From Podaxis mareebaensis (lineage: Eukaryota; Basidiomycota; Agaricomycetes; Agaricales; Agaricaceae): a DNA stretch of 64,000 bases. Below, piece by piece: positions 38,346-50,232 of the stretch (positions are counted from its first letter, which is position 1; every line of letters begins with the position of its first letter). The stretch lies in contig JAEUWP010000334.1 in NCBI GenBank assembly GCA_018524725.1, positions 93,465 to 157,464 of the forward strand. The letters run 5' to 3'. Below the pieces are notes generated by a model that was not told the origin of the DNA, searched no databases, and saw only the letters and a list, made by a program, of their open reading frames with translations. Position numbers and translations under genes: made by a program.

Positions 38346-39239
38346 GACAGGTGGGGACAGGGCATATGGAAGGGAGTAGAAAAAGGTCGGGGTGGCGGGA
38401 GAAGATAGCAAGGCAGTACAGCGGAGACTGGGCAAGTTTGGATGAGAATGGCGCAAGATATGACCATGTCGCTTGACTTCCCACCAGGTGATATGGACTC
38501 AATTGGAAGTCGATCAACTCAAAATCACGACAAAATCAATTTGGGCGTCCTTTCTCGTCCACCGGAGATAAGCTCCGGCCCGTTATCCAGCTCCTGCACC
38601 GAGTACACAAGACCTCGCCAGTATCCACAGTGCCACTCGAGCTTATCACTCCAGGCTAGCCCTTTCCTTGGAAGTTTGCCTCGTTTTGACTTTGAAAACG
38701 CCTGCAATCAAAATGTGCCTTCCCTGTCACCCCAACACCCATCACCTGAGTGACCTCATCAGTGGATTATCAAATTCAAAACCAAATGGGAAAACGTAAT
38801 ATGACATTGAAAGTGATGTGCCGAACCCGAAAACAACAATGTTCGCAAAACTCCTTCATCCTTAGGAACGTGGGTAGCCGGGGAGGTACGCAAAATCGAT
38901 CTGTAAGTCAGTTGTTACGTGACTGTGCTTTACTTAATATCGTACCACCCTAGCGGAGGCTGCCAGTTGTTTCCTGATGAGTAAACCTCTCCAACAGTAC
39001 ATCGTAAGAGCCCTCCGTGCAGCCTGTCAAACTTTGCTGGATGAAATGATTTCGAGTCATAGGGTGAAACCTGAACGGCCCACATTTTCGTATGGCGGCA
39101 TCCGTGCGTATCAAGACAAGGAAATAGAACAAACACTAGGTCTAATCAGTGATCCAATCTCCCAGCCGCAGTTCGATCCTAACTCCTGCCCATTTCACTC
39201 CCCATACTCACGACTGCCAGTGGAAGGCTATCGAATGAA
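38346..39239. other. Divergent spacer, bZIP / amino acid permease
   Basis: Short frames only. The plus-strand frame at 38977-39438 is a different frame from the permease and is not called. Confidence 0.4.
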
Positions 39240-41440
39240 ATGGTACGCGCCCATGAATATCAGCCACTTCCGACGGACCTATCAAGAGCTCACGGAGGAG
39301 CGTCACAAGATATGTACACGGAGGGTTTCACAGGGGATGGTGGAACGAAGAGAAACTTACAGGAGCGACAGTGAGGGCCCAGGATGTACGCCCCTTGATC
39401 AAGATACTCACCAAAGTGTGATGATAGCTTGTCGATGATCGCCTTGGCAGGCATGATCGGTACTGGTCTGTTTCTATCTAGCGGAAGGGCTCTCTCCCAG
39501 GCGGGTCCACTAGGATCCGTACTGGGTTTCATTGTGGTGCGTGTATTCCACTTCCAAGGAACTTCCATTCACTGGACAACAGATGGGCACAGTCACTGCG
39601 GCCATTGGTCAGTCCAGCGCCATGTTTTGAAGATCTTCCGCAACGATGATTGTCTTCAAACAGCTTATGCATCCGCCGAAATGTCGGCTTTCAAGCCTGT
39701 AGGTGGAGGGTTTGTTCGCCATGCTGGCATGTGGCTTGATAAAAGCTCTTGCGTCACCATTGGGTAGGATGCACGTCCCCGAGATTTCTTGCTGTAATGA
39801 CTAATATCTTCAGCTGGAACTTCTGGTATTCGATGGCCATTACTATGCCAGCTGAAATTACAGCCGCATCTACTCTCTTGGGATTTTGGGTAAAAAACTT
39901 CAATCTGGCTATACCTATCAGGTGAGCGTTAGGTTTTACTACTCTACGCCAGAGACTACTATTTTTTGATCCTGGCCTGCTCAGCATTCTGTGGGTGACC
40001 ATTACCACCGCCAATTTATGTCCAATTCGTGTCTATGGTGAACTCGAAGTTTGTTTCGCTTTCATAAAGGTCAGATTCGTGAGAAGTGGTCTCCTATACG
40101 ACTGAAGAGCCCACTCGTAGATCGCATTGATTATTGGCTTTGTGATTATGGGCCTCTTTCTGGACCTTGGTGGTTTCCCTGGGCAAGAATCTGTCGGCTT
40201 CCGCTTCTGGAGACACCCTTATCCCCTTTTTATCGAATACAAATCCTCCGGCATGACGGGATGTCTTCTCGGGTTCTGGTCGACTATGATATCGGCTGCC
40301 TTCGCTTATGGGAATGTCCAAGTAGTGGCCATCGCAGGGGCGGAGACTCGTGATCCTCGCAGATCAATTCCGAAGGCTCTCAAAAAGACTTTCTTCAGAG
40401 TTGTTGTCTTCTATGTCCTATCAATTTTCGTTATCTCGCTCCTTGTACCAGCAAACGACCCTCGTCTTTCCCGCTCCACTGGCACTGCTGCGCAAAGTCC
40501 TTTCGTGATCGCGCTCGAGCGAACGGGAAGCAGGGTGGGTATTCATTCGGCTCCCAAAACTAACTTGCGATAACCATTCTGATTCACAGGTCTTCCCATC
40601 CCTGGTAAATACAGTGGTTGGCCGATCCCTACTCGCATTTTTTGGCAGTAGCTAAGCTCCTCGCGTTACAGATATTCGCGTCAGCATTCAGTTCGGGAAA
40701 TTCCTGCACCTTCCTTGCTTCGCGGACGCTTCACGGCCTTGCCTTGGAGGGCCATGCGCCTCGGATATTCTTAGAGCTAAATCGGTTTCGGATACCCTAC
40801 GTTGCTGTTATCTTTTCTGCCATGTGGGGTGCAGTTGGTTTTTTGAGCGTTCACCAAGGTTCATACCAGGCCTTTGTGTGGCTAGTGGCACTTGTGACAA
40901 CGGCGGGGTTAATTTCAGGCGTCGTCCTTTGCATCACATATTTGAGATTTTTCTATGCCCTGCAGAAGCAGGGAGTTCCGCGAAGCCATTTGCCCTATCG
41001 TAGTCCCTTTCAGCCATACCTTGCAGTAAGTGATGACTGAATACGAGGTCAGGTGTGATGCTTATCATGCTCACTTGACCATAGTATTATGCCCTTGTCA
41101 TGAACATTTTAGTACTACTATTCAGCGGATGGACGTCATTCGTCGGCAAGTTCGATGTTTCGTCTTTCCTTTCCAACTACCTGAACTGGTTCGTTCTATT
41201 TATTTACGTTATTATTCATTCCGATGTATTAACTGCTTTCTGTCGTGGCATGGCACTGGCAGCCTGATCGTCCCTCTGGTGTATTTGGGCTGTAAACTCT
41301 ACTTCCGAGATCAAATTATCCCCTTGGACGAGATCGAGCTAGCGACAGAATTGGCAATAATAAAGAGGGAAAGGCAGCTGGAGGTTTATGGACGCCAAGC
41401 AGAGTCCTGGTGCGATAGGATATTACATAACCTATTTTAG
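39240..41440 (+). CDS. Amino acid permease (APC superfamily, YAT type)
   Basis: Plasma-membrane amino acid:proton symporter with about 12 helices. The first in-frame ATG is at 39240 (MVRAHEYQPLPTDLSRAHGG). The frame reads through to RNLQER; an intron then gives HLSMIALAGMIGTGLFLSSG, the family signature. Apparent stops downstream are removed by introns: FIV to MGTVTAAI, AAI to AYASAEMSAFKPVGGGFV (39620-39660 area) and VTIG to WNFWYSMAITMPAEITAAST. SSGNSCTFLASRTLHGLALE and RIPYVAVIFSAMWGAVGFLS are typical. The C-terminus is PLDEIELATELAIIKRE; stop 41440. About 560 residues. The protein looks intact; the substrate cannot be read from sequence. Confidence 0.88.
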
Positions 41441-41559
41441 TTTTTAAGTATCAAGATTGTCAAGCGCTCAAAGTACTCAGAGATAAAACATTAACTCGTG
41501 ATTGTACAAAGTCACTGTTTAGGTTCTACGGCGTTCAGCGTCTTTACAAATAATGGAGG

Positions 41560-43274
41560 TCATGCACCAAGTTCCACTCCCCACACCCTGCGAAACAACA
41601 ACTGTAAGAGAACTCTTGGGCCCGGCGTGTTCGTCACACACCAGACTCCAGTTTGAGAACCAGAATTTAGGAAGCTCTGTGGCTCCTGCTCCACTTCCAC
41701 TTGAGCTGGGACCGCAACCGACTCCCACGGCTTGTGCGGCAGACCCAGCAAATCAAGTTGTTTCTGTACCTCAGCACGGTTGGCTCCAGGTGCATATGCC
41801 GTCTGGTCTTCCCGACGGTCGACCACGAGCATTCCCCGGGTCAGTTCTCCAGTTCTTATCATAATAGGGTTGTCAAATCTGGTGTATAAGTATCTGGAAA
41901 AACCCTCACCTTTCGATGTCAAAAATACGGCGAAGTGCACGCCAACCTGGTGCCAGTACATCTCCCTCACCCTGGTTATCGGGCATCGGGGGATTTTCCA
42001 TGGCACACCAGATGGCAACAACATCGTGAAGCTCCATGGCGTCCTTCCCATAGCTTAACATAACTTCGCGTGTACGTTCCAGGAAGGAGCTTGTGAAATG
42101 GGTAATCGGTGATTTGTTGGAGCCATTCGAAGGAGCTGCCGATGCCGACTCGAACGTAGGGTCAACTGCTCCCTTATAGACAGGGAACGGTAATTCGTGA
42201 GGGGTAGTTATATCCAATGGAACCATCAAGAACCGTTCGAGTGGGAGGCGAAGGTCCGCGTTATCGGATAGCAACAGCTCCTTGACAGCATAAGGGTCCG
42301 CGAAGTAGTTAACTGGGTAAAGATAGCAATCAGAATCGTTGAACGTTAAAAAGCTCGACGAGACGGCCTTACATTCTGCAACGGCCGTGGTGTTTCCGGG
42401 TACGTCCAGAGCTCCTCCCATACTGATTACACGGCCGATGCGCTCGCGCACCATGTCGCCATCTTTCTTCATCATTTGTACAAGGTTTGTCATAGGCCCA
42501 AGAACAACGTAAGTCACGCTCCGTGGCGGACATGACCTGAGAATGTCAAGCGCGACATCGACACCATGGCTTTGGGATATTTCTAGCTGAGGATGCTCTT
42601 GGGTTACCTCAGTATTAACGTTGAGGTCCGGATGTCGATCTGCTATGCCGCCGAGACCGTCCCTGAGACGATGAACTGGTTGGAGTGATGTCAATGATAG
42701 CGAAGGGGAAACACGCCAGACCTTCCGTGGAAGTATTGGGCGCTGTGAAGTTCGCCTTCAATTGGGCCGCTGCATCCTCTTGCTAATATTATTCTCTTTT
42801 CCGGGGAAAAATTAGGAAAGCGCTTCGCGTCCTCGGGGTGTTTCTGGATGTGTCGTTTGATAGCCTGGTATAATTTAAGGATGTTGAGACTATTGAATGA
42901 TAAGCGTTGTTGCTCAGTACTGGTGATAATGGTCTTGGCATGCAGCGGGCTCACTAAGAAGCATTGATATCTGTGTTTCCTGTCAGGAGATATTAGAAGT
43001 GCACGAAATGGTCATCGAACGGCGGAACCTGCCAAATGAAACGATAAGCGCCAAGATATCCAGTTCTGGTGACGCCAGCGCTAGGAGACTACAGCTTATA
43101 TTAGCAGAATAGTCCCAGCAGTGATAGTTCTGACAGACATTGCGACGATATCATCCACACCAGGATCCGTGTCGACTGTAATAAAATTCGGATTAGAAAC
43201 GCGGCTGGATTCCCCGATAAAGTGAACAACCGACTTATGACTGGGACCTTCGTCCTTGGGGAGTCCATAGTCAT
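41560..43274 (-). CDS. Inosine-uridine preferring nucleoside hydrolase
   Basis: Hydrolyses ribonucleosides to base and ribose, for nucleoside salvage or nitrogen supply. The start is ATG 43274 (MTMDSPRTKVPVI), because a short intron ending in ttacag then joins to IDTDPGVDD, the Ca2+-binding signature; the next intron gives IVAILLALASPELDILALIV. The frame extending upstream of DTDPGVDD has no ATG and hits a stop. FNSLNILKLYQAIKRH, GPMTNLVQMMKKD, ISMGGALDVPGN, FNDSDCYLYP and the late His-Asp pair (MELHDVVAIWCAMENP) complete the active site. The last exon from TGELTRGMLVVDRRE ends at 41560. About 420 residues, longer than bacterial enzymes because of a C-terminal extension of about 80 residues. 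Confidence 0.9.
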
Positions 43275-43839
43275 TATAAAGTCTTGCCCGACACGAATTA
43301 ACCTCCTGTGCTGGTGGTGCCTTCACACTGGGCGGGTTATCGAAAAGGGTTTCTCAACACGCTGATTCCCGAGCTATTCAAAAAGGAAAGCAGATTCTAT
43401 TCACTCGCGAGGTAAACGACTGAAGGTTATTAGTACTTAAAAGACTCAATAGACTTATGCTACGGTGGGGAAGCGCCTAGAAAGAGTGAGTCAGTTTGTT
43501 TCGTTTACACATGAACGTGAACAAGCGGAAGATCAGAGATCTTGGTGGAAAAATTTGTCTCATAGGGTTGTCACCCTCTGAAGTAGCAAATATTAAGATT
43601 CATGCATCATTTCGGAAGAAAAAAAAACAGCTTTTCGAGATGGATACGTTCACTTACCGTCAGTAGCATTGCGTCGTCTTCTGGATCCGTTGTGACACGT
43701 TGACGGCGGGCGAACATATAACTGGACTTTGCCGGGTACTGTACAGCCATTGTCACGGTGGCTGGGCGCGTGACGCAATCACTGGAAGGGTTTCCTGATC
43801 GGTTTGGCGACATCGTCGAGCATCTCACTAAAAACACTC
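43275..43839. promoter_or_regulatory. Divergent region, nucleoside hydrolase / RACK1
   Basis: 565 bp with both promoters. No clear TATA box. No other gene seen. Confidence 0.4.
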
Positions 43840-45054
43840 ATGTCCGAGTCTCTACGCTATCTGGGCTCCCTAGAGGGACACAAGGGATGGGTCACCGCCA
43901 TCGCCACGTCGTCCGAAAATCCTGATATGATTTTGACCGCCTCGCGAGGTGAATAGGCCGAATCTATGCCCAAATTACGTCTAATATCTCTCTGATAGAC
44001 AAGACCATTATCGTCTGGCAATTGACTCGCGACGAGGACTCCTACGGATACCCCAAGCGCATCCTCCACGGACATAACCACTTCGTCTCTGACGTTGTCA
44101 TCTCTTCGGATGGCCAATTCGCTTTGTCTTCGTCCTGGGACCACACTCTCCGCCTCTGGGACCTTAACACTGGCACCACCACTCGCCGTTTCGTCGGCCA
44201 CACCTCCGATGTCCTTTCCGTCAGCTTCAGCGCTGATAACAGGCAAATCGTCTCTGGTTCGCGTGACAGGACCATCAAACTCTGGAACACTTTGGGTGAA
44301 TGCAAATACGATATCAAGGACGATGGACACACTGAATGGTGTGTGGCAGTGAACCTTCCTTGATGAAATAAGACGCTGACAAGGGATTTCCAGGGTATCT
44401 TGCGTCCGCTTCAGCCCCAACATTGCCAACCCTGTTATCGTATCCGCGGGTTGGGACAAGGTCGTAAAGGTATGCAAAACACAATAAATCTGTTTCTTCG
44501 TTTTTGGAAGGACAAAATCATGTCCCGCACACTTCTTGTTGCCCCGGCCTTCGGATTCAATCTCTAACACAACTTCATTTAGGTTTGGGAGCTTTCTAAG
44601 TTCAAGCTGAAGACAAACCACTACGGCCACACTGGATACATCAACACAGTTTCTGTGTCCCCTGACGGTTCTCTTGCTGCTTCTGGTGGCAAAGACGGAA
44701 TCACCATGCTCTGGGATCTTAACGAGGGCAAGCACTTGTACTCACTTGAGGCTGGTGATGTCGTCAATGCTTTGGTCTTCTCCCCCAACCGCTACTGGTT
44801 GTGCGCCGCCACCGCCAGTTGCGTCAAGATCTTCGATCTCGAGAGCAAGTAAGGAATTCCGCTACGATGCCCGTAGCCCGCACTCTAATTTCATGTCCAG
44901 GTCGATTGTTGACGAGCTCAAACCCACGTATACCGATGTTGGTGAGGAAGCTAGGCAGCCCGAGTGTGTGTCGATCGCCTGGTCTGCTGATGGCCAGACT
45001 CTCTTCGCTGGTTTCACCGACAATGCTCTCCGTGTCTGGACTGTCATTTCATAA
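43840..45054 (+). CDS. RACK1: RACK1, 40S-bound G-beta-like WD40 protein
   Basis: Seven-bladed propeller bound to the head of the 40S subunit; signalling scaffold (Asc1/Cpc2 in yeasts). ATG at 43840 ([20 protein letters not shown]). Five short introns: TASR to [19 protein letters not shown] to [12 protein letters not shown] to [20 protein letters not shown], and LESK to [12 protein letters not shown] among them. WD repeats end in IIVW, LRLW, IKLW, VKVW, MLWD, KIFD and LRVWTVIS; stop at 45054. About 315 residues, as in all RACK1 proteins. Codon third positions favour C and G in the exons, fitting high expression. I looked for C/D-box snoRNA in the introns, as yeast ASC1 has one, and found none that was convincing. 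Confidence 0.96.
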
Positions 45055-45202
45055 AAGGTCGTGCTTGTTGGCCAGACGTTTGGGAGGTGTTGGTTGTAAT
45101 ACTCTCGATTTTACCTTCATTTCCAAAAAAAAAATTGCAAAAGCTCTTCATGCACCATCCCTTGAGGTCATTTGCGTCGGATAGGGTAGGTAATGTGTAA
45201 TT

Positions 45203-46045
45203 TTAACGACTTTCAGCTTCGTTCAGATTTCTCGTCCTTTCCGAGAAATCCCACCTGTCCAATCCACCAAAATCGATCTTAATGTGGTAACACGACATGC
45301 CGAACTGCAGCTCAGGGACATGGGACACTCGCGCTCGCCAACTGTCGCCACTGTACGATGATCAGTTCCTTTGCCTTGTGGGATGTGGGGCTCGGATACT
45401 TACGTAGCAGTTCCATACATGTCGCCTTCTTGATTAACGAGGCGGACGCTTTCATCCGCGTTGGATTGTCTATCGTATATCCAGATGGTTTTGCCCCTAT
45501 ATATCTCTTGCAAGCCGTTACGATCGATCAGCCGGTTGCTGGGTGTGATACGGCTAGTGCCACTAGGGGGTAAGGGTGCAAGTCGTATATCCACATCATT
45601 CAGCAGCCGGAGTGCTGTGAGGTTGGATATACCATCGAACAATGGATCGCCCGGCCTTGAGACGATTTTGATGATATGGTCAGGAATGCATTCAGATCCC
45701 GAGTCGGATTCAACAGTGTCGTCTTCCATCTCCACGTCTTTGTCACCTGGGGCATCTTCACCTTCTCTTTTGGTTAAGGAGGTGAGAAAGTCTTTCTCCG
45801 CCTCTTGCAGCTTTCGAACGAAAGCATTCCAAGCCTCGTCGTCTGAAAAGTCTGTCCGGATAAGTAGTCCGACCTCATCGCAATCCGTGACTTGATCAAG
45901 CGGGTCCTCGTCGTTTTCATAGTCTGCCTCTGCCTGAGACGAAAATGAGATGAGAAACGATGGGTGGCGTTATACTGACATCTCCCTGGGATTCTTGAGA
46001 ATTTAGAGCGCCCGAGGTGATCTCGGCTTGTACTCCGGGTGCCAT
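45203..46045 (-). CDS. DUF6924-like protein
   Basis: The ATG at 46045 (MAPGVQAEITSGALNSQESQ) is spliced from GD to AEADYENDEDPLDQVTDCDE, leading into GLLIRTDFSDDEAWNAFVRK, the block I associate with DUF6924. An acidic insert (VEMEDDTVESDSGSE) follows, then PLFDGISNLTALRLLNDVDI. A strong donor (GTAAGT after YGTA) leads to a last exon, GDSWRARVSHVPELQFGMSC, ending at 45203 with DRWDFSERTRNLNEAESR. The usual family end (contacts to a final short strand and NL motif) is visible. About 240 residues, no signal or membrane segment. No biochemical function is known to me. Convergent with RACK1 (148 bp between stops). Confidence 0.72.
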
Positions 46046-46669
46046 CCATAGGTCTTCTATTAGCCGTAATCGCCACTTTCTCCTTCCTTCTCCTGGGAAT
46101 TGCGATCGCACTATGGGGTATCGCTCCTACCATTCATTTCAGTTGGAGACATCAGACTATTCTTGATTTGAGACTAACCGCTAGGAAACGGCGAAACCTG
46201 TCATTCATCGTTCGCCTGATGAATTTTGGGTGCGGAGCAAATTGATGGTGGCAGAAATAGGCGTCGCTTCAACCACAAACTTTGGGGATGCTTGCGAAGA
46301 AATATTTCGAAGTTTATATTGGCGGACCGTAAATATGCCGGATGATTGGTCACGGGATGCAAGAATAGCAAGCTGCTGACCGCATCAATGCTTCTTCATC
46401 ACCTCATGTCCCATATGTATGTCGTCTTGTTGCGGAACCACACTGATTACGGAGTCTCCAGTGTGGTTCCTACTGAGAGACAATGTCGGGTTCCACGTTC
46501 TGATTGGAGTATATAGGCGAAGTATCCATGTCATGCTTAGGTCCGATGCACAGAAATAACATACTTGGCTAAGTTGTAACGACAGTTATAAAGGTGGAGT
46601 GGAGAAGCAAGCTTGAGACTTCTAAGCGATCCCTCTCCCTTGGTCCCACACGAAGAAGCGCGTGAAATC
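46046..46669. promoter_or_regulatory. Divergent region, DUF6924-like / MFS transporter
   Basis: Short frames only. A possible TATA element (gtatatagg near 46507) is 155 bp before the transporter ATG. Confidence 0.35.
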
Positions 46670-48860
46670 ATGCCTCCGCCGAAGGGAACTACAGGTATAA
46701 CCCAGCTTTCAATTTGCAACACCTGGCTAATTTCTTTTTGGTTAGGCTCTGAATTATCGAGGGGTCGGTGGCTGTTTGCTTTTGCCCTGGTGACGTCGTT
46801 GTTCTTCACTTGTAAGTCCGTTCTTGCTGCGGTATTCGCTTAATTTTGATATGCATCTGTAGGGGGCTTTGCCTACGGGGTAAGCTGGCCGCCGTCGAGG
46901 ACAAGGGATAGTTCACTCACTTAGGCTCTAGCTTCTCGATGTTCTGAATGCACACTTCCAACACGTCTTCGGGATTAACAAGACCCAGAGCACTCTCCTG
47001 CAGTTGGCATATTTCGGGGCCTATATTGTTTTCGCACCAGTGGCGGGCATATTTGTGTGTTCCCATGTTTACCTGATTCTTGCCGTCCAGTACCTGACGA
47101 CACAGTAGATGAAACGTTATGGCTACAAGGTAAGACGGAGGGAGCTGTAGGGGGGAGTAGATCACTGACCAGCTACCACAGGCTGGCATCCACATGGGAC
47201 TTGCCCTGTACTCTCTCGGTAAGAACATCGTGTGACGCTCCTGGAGCCGAGGTTGACGGGAATTACCAGGTGCAATCTTCTTCTGGCCTTCCGCAAAATT
47301 CCAGAAGTATGGGGGATTCGTGGGCTGCACTTTCGTGATCGGTGAGTAAAGAGTGCATCAGCCAACTGGCGGGCGCCAGCAAACCGTCTGCGCTCACGGA
47401 TAAGGGAACTTAACGACCTAACTTTGGCAGGGTGTGGGCTAGCTACGTTGGAAGTAGCCGCGAATTCCTACATCGCAGTCCTCGGTACTCCAAAGTACGC
47501 AGCTGCAAGGTTAAACTTCAGCCAAGGTTTCCAAGGCATTGCGTCTTTTGCTGGTCCTCAGATCGCCTCGAGGTGGTTCTTCCGTGGTGCCAACGCGGAA
47601 AGGCTAGATACCGTGCAATGGTAACTATTGGCGCTGTCGTCGGTCCTCATTTGCTTACTCACCCTGTGATAGGGTTTACCTTGCTGTCGCAGGACTGGGC
47701 GTTGTACTAAACGTCCTGTTCTAGTAAGTAGTCATTAATTGGATAAACGTGAAAGATCATACTCAATTTCGAACAGCTTCTGTGATTTGCCAGAAATTAC
47801 AGAAGAAGCTCTCGCTGTTGAAATCCATGAGGTCGGTATCCGCAATGACGAAGAGCCGTTTTGGAAGCAGTGGAGGTGTATATTTGGGTTCGTCGCGCAG
47901 ACAACTTATGTGTATGTCGTGGTCGAGTCTTCGCGCCCGAGATGAAACAATTAACGAGGTTCTCCCAGAGGAGCCCAGGTCGCAGTCGCATCTCTGGCCG
48001 TCAACTTCCTGGTCGAACAAAACGTTGGTATCGATCCCCCGAGGGCCAGCCAACTGTTCTCTTTCTGTCAGTTAACATTCACAGTCGGAAGGTAAGAAGA
48101 AGAATGAATTATGACGAAAGTGGTTGTACTCACCTAGACTCCACGGCGTGACAGGTTTGTTGGTGTTCTCATCCTCAACTTTATCGATCCTGCGCTTCTG
48201 CTATCGTTCTATGGGTTCGCATGCTGTTTATTCAGCTTGCTGGTTTCATTAGTTCCGGGAAGGGCAGGCGTAGGCTTCTTGTTTGCCCTGTTCTTCTTCG
48301 AGTCTATCTGTTATCCTGTAAGTTTCTGGGTACCCCACAGATTGAAGCACAGCGACCGATTGGTATCACATAGTGCATATTCACATTGGGAACCAAGAAT
48401 TTGGGCGTCCATACGAAACGAGGGTCAGGCTTGATTGTGATGGTGCGCGCAAAATGTGGTTTGGGTTACAACCAAGTTGAATTAATGTCTTTTCCAGGGT
48501 GTTGGCGGAGGTGCCTGGTATCCCCCCGCGCAAGCTAGCCTCGCCGATAAGACCTCCACTCGCCATTCGTATCTGGTAGCTCTTTCGGGATACTTGGCCA
48601 TGACATGCTACGCAGTGTAAGAGCCTTCCTTTCGTTCTTTCAGGTTCTCTAATTGCACGGCGGTGCTGAACTGTTCTCACAGCGGGATAGTAATCGATCA
48701 AGCCGTCAAGGAGTCATTTAGGTTCCGCAACATTGACGAATTAGCCCATAGAAAGCAGGCAGCAAGAGAAGAAGCAGAAAGGCAGGAGGCTCCAGGGAGC
48801 GTGACGGGCGAGAGTATGGAAAAGGCGAAGTCGAGCAACGAATTCATCGAAGCGGCTTGA
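46670..48860 (+). CDS. MFS transporter, fucose permease (FHS) family
   Basis: Predicted sugar:proton symporter of 12 helices. ATG at 46670 (MPPPKGTTG), then SELSRGRWLFAFALVTSLFF, WGFAYG and LLDVLNAHFQHVFGINKTQS over short introns. Next are STLLQLAYFGAYIVFAP, AGIHMGLALYSL, GAIFFWPSAKFQKYGGFVGC and GCGLATLEVAANSYIAVLG; G-x-x-L-L-D-V-L-N and the ATLE-A-N-Y motif mark the fucose permease group. QTTYVGAQVAVASLAVNFLV, then RASQLFSFCQLTFTVGRFVG and GVGGGAWYPPAQASLADKTS follow. The C-terminal tail is charged (AHRKQAAREEAERQ); stop at 48860. About 10 introns; borders approximate. L-fucose itself is not assured as the substrate. Confidence 0.87.
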
Positions 48861-49006
48861 TTCTCGTCTTCTTTCCCCCCCTTCCCCCCTTCTTCCAGCC
48901 CCTTCTTCGCCAACTTACCGTCCATTGCTGAGCGCAAATGCGGGTCGGTTCTCTTAGTACATGAGCCAAACCAAGTCAGTTGCTTTTCACATAACCTAAA
49001 TATAGA

Positions 49007-49699
49007 TTACACAGCGGACTGGCGGGAGCCTGCAAGTCGATCTACAAACTGTATGATAGGCAGCGTTGTTAACCAACGCGAATTGTAAACCAACGGCAGA
49101 CTCACACCACGGATATATGGGAGCGTTAATAATGTGCCAATAAACGGCAGCTGTCTGAGGAAGGTAACCACCACAGGGAAGAAATCACTGTATCACCAAG
49201 AAAGGCCACGTCAGATATATTAACACGCGGCGTGTCAACAATACGAAACGGCTCAACGATACGTACCCAAAGAGATTCAAAAACCCAAACGTCTCCACAA
49301 TCATCCCAATGAACGGCCACTTCAGAAAAACGAGAAGAATGCCACCCAGGAAACACACCGTCCCGCGAATTTTCTGTTTCCTGGCAAAGAAGTAGAAAGT
49401 TTTTTGAGGACCAATAATCAACGTCAATCCCGAAATGAAGAGGATCTACGGTTCGGTTGTAAATGGAGGTTAGTTGTATGTTAGCGGTTTGAAGTTCGGG
49501 TAAATGGGAGCTTGTCTTCGGACGTACATTTCCAAGTGCCAAAAGTGCTCCATCAAAGAATAGCATTACGCCGAGCAGCATGAACAGTCCACCAAAGGTG
49601 GTGAGGGCAACGCCGATTTCTGAGAGAACACCACGTCAGCGAGAACTCTTTCTGGGATGCAGAGTGCATGAACTGACTCTGTGCATCAGATAACCACAT
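49007..49699 (-). CDS. GOT1: Golgi vesicle transport protein GOT1
   Basis: Small tetraspan protein of ER/Golgi membranes acting in ER-to-Golgi vesicle fusion. ATG at 49699 (MWLSDAQ); the first intron joins to KIGVALTTFGGLFMLLGVML. FFDGALLALGN joins ILFISGLTLIIGPQKTFYFF, then ARKQKIRGTVCFLGGILLVF, LKWPFIGMIVETFGFLNLFG and DFFPVVVTFLRQLPFIGTLL. The last exon FVDRLAGSRQSAV ends at 49007. All four helices and the GPQKT and KWP motifs are present; about 140 residues, as usual. Convergent with the MFS gene (146 bp between stops). Confidence 0.94.
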
Positions 49700-50232
49700 T
49701 GTTCTCGAATGTCTATGCGTGGTAAGTCGGGTTCAGCTTTGGAGAAGTGACCTAGAATATGCGGCTCAGCGAAGAGGGCGGTGGGTATGAGAACAGCGTG
49801 GTGTCGGGACGCGGTACCAAATCCGGGGTGTTGGCTACGTGACAGTCACATGTGAGAACACGTCATAACATAAGTACACTCAGGAACATAAATCAATATG
49901 TACGCGGCTGCGGAAAGAGTTAATTGTCAGATGAAGGTGAATCCATGTTGTGCATCAAGGATATTATTGGATAAATCGCCGACATTTGACGCGTGTCGAG
50001 CGAAGTACAACATTGAACTCGAAAAAGTAGTATACAGAAGAAAACACGAAGCATTGAACTGATTTAGTATGCAAGATCGGGATAAACAATCAAGTTGGTA
50101 CAGACATATCATGAATACCTCCAAAGGCGGTATCGCATCATGGTGCTGGCTTCCTCGAAGAACTTATTGGGTACGATAGCGGATAAGTCATCTAATGTGA
50201 AGAAGACACATCCCGAAGCAGGCGAGAATCGG
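49700..50232. other. Intergenic region
   Basis: Upstream of GOT1 and downstream of the Ser-rich gene. AT-richer than its surroundings at 49860-50100; nothing called. Confidence 0.35.

Noticed and set aside
39240..41440. Apparent stops and frameshifts in the amino acid permease
   Set aside because: All stops fall inside introns with good GT and AG ends; splicing restores the family sequence, so it is not a pseudogene.
43324..43326. GTG as start of the nucleoside hydrolase
   Set aside because: A non-ATG start is unlikely in this nuclear gene; the spliced ATG at 43274 gives the conserved N-terminus.
43857..44735. 292-codon minus-strand frame opposite RACK1
   Set aside because: Antisense of RACK1 exons and introns; it makes no sense as protein, and the plus strand is a textbook WD40 protein.
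43840..45054. snoRNA in a RACK1 intron
   Set aside because: One intron has a TGATGA followed by a CTGA, but the spacing is too short and there is no matching terminal stem, so no C/D snoRNA is called.
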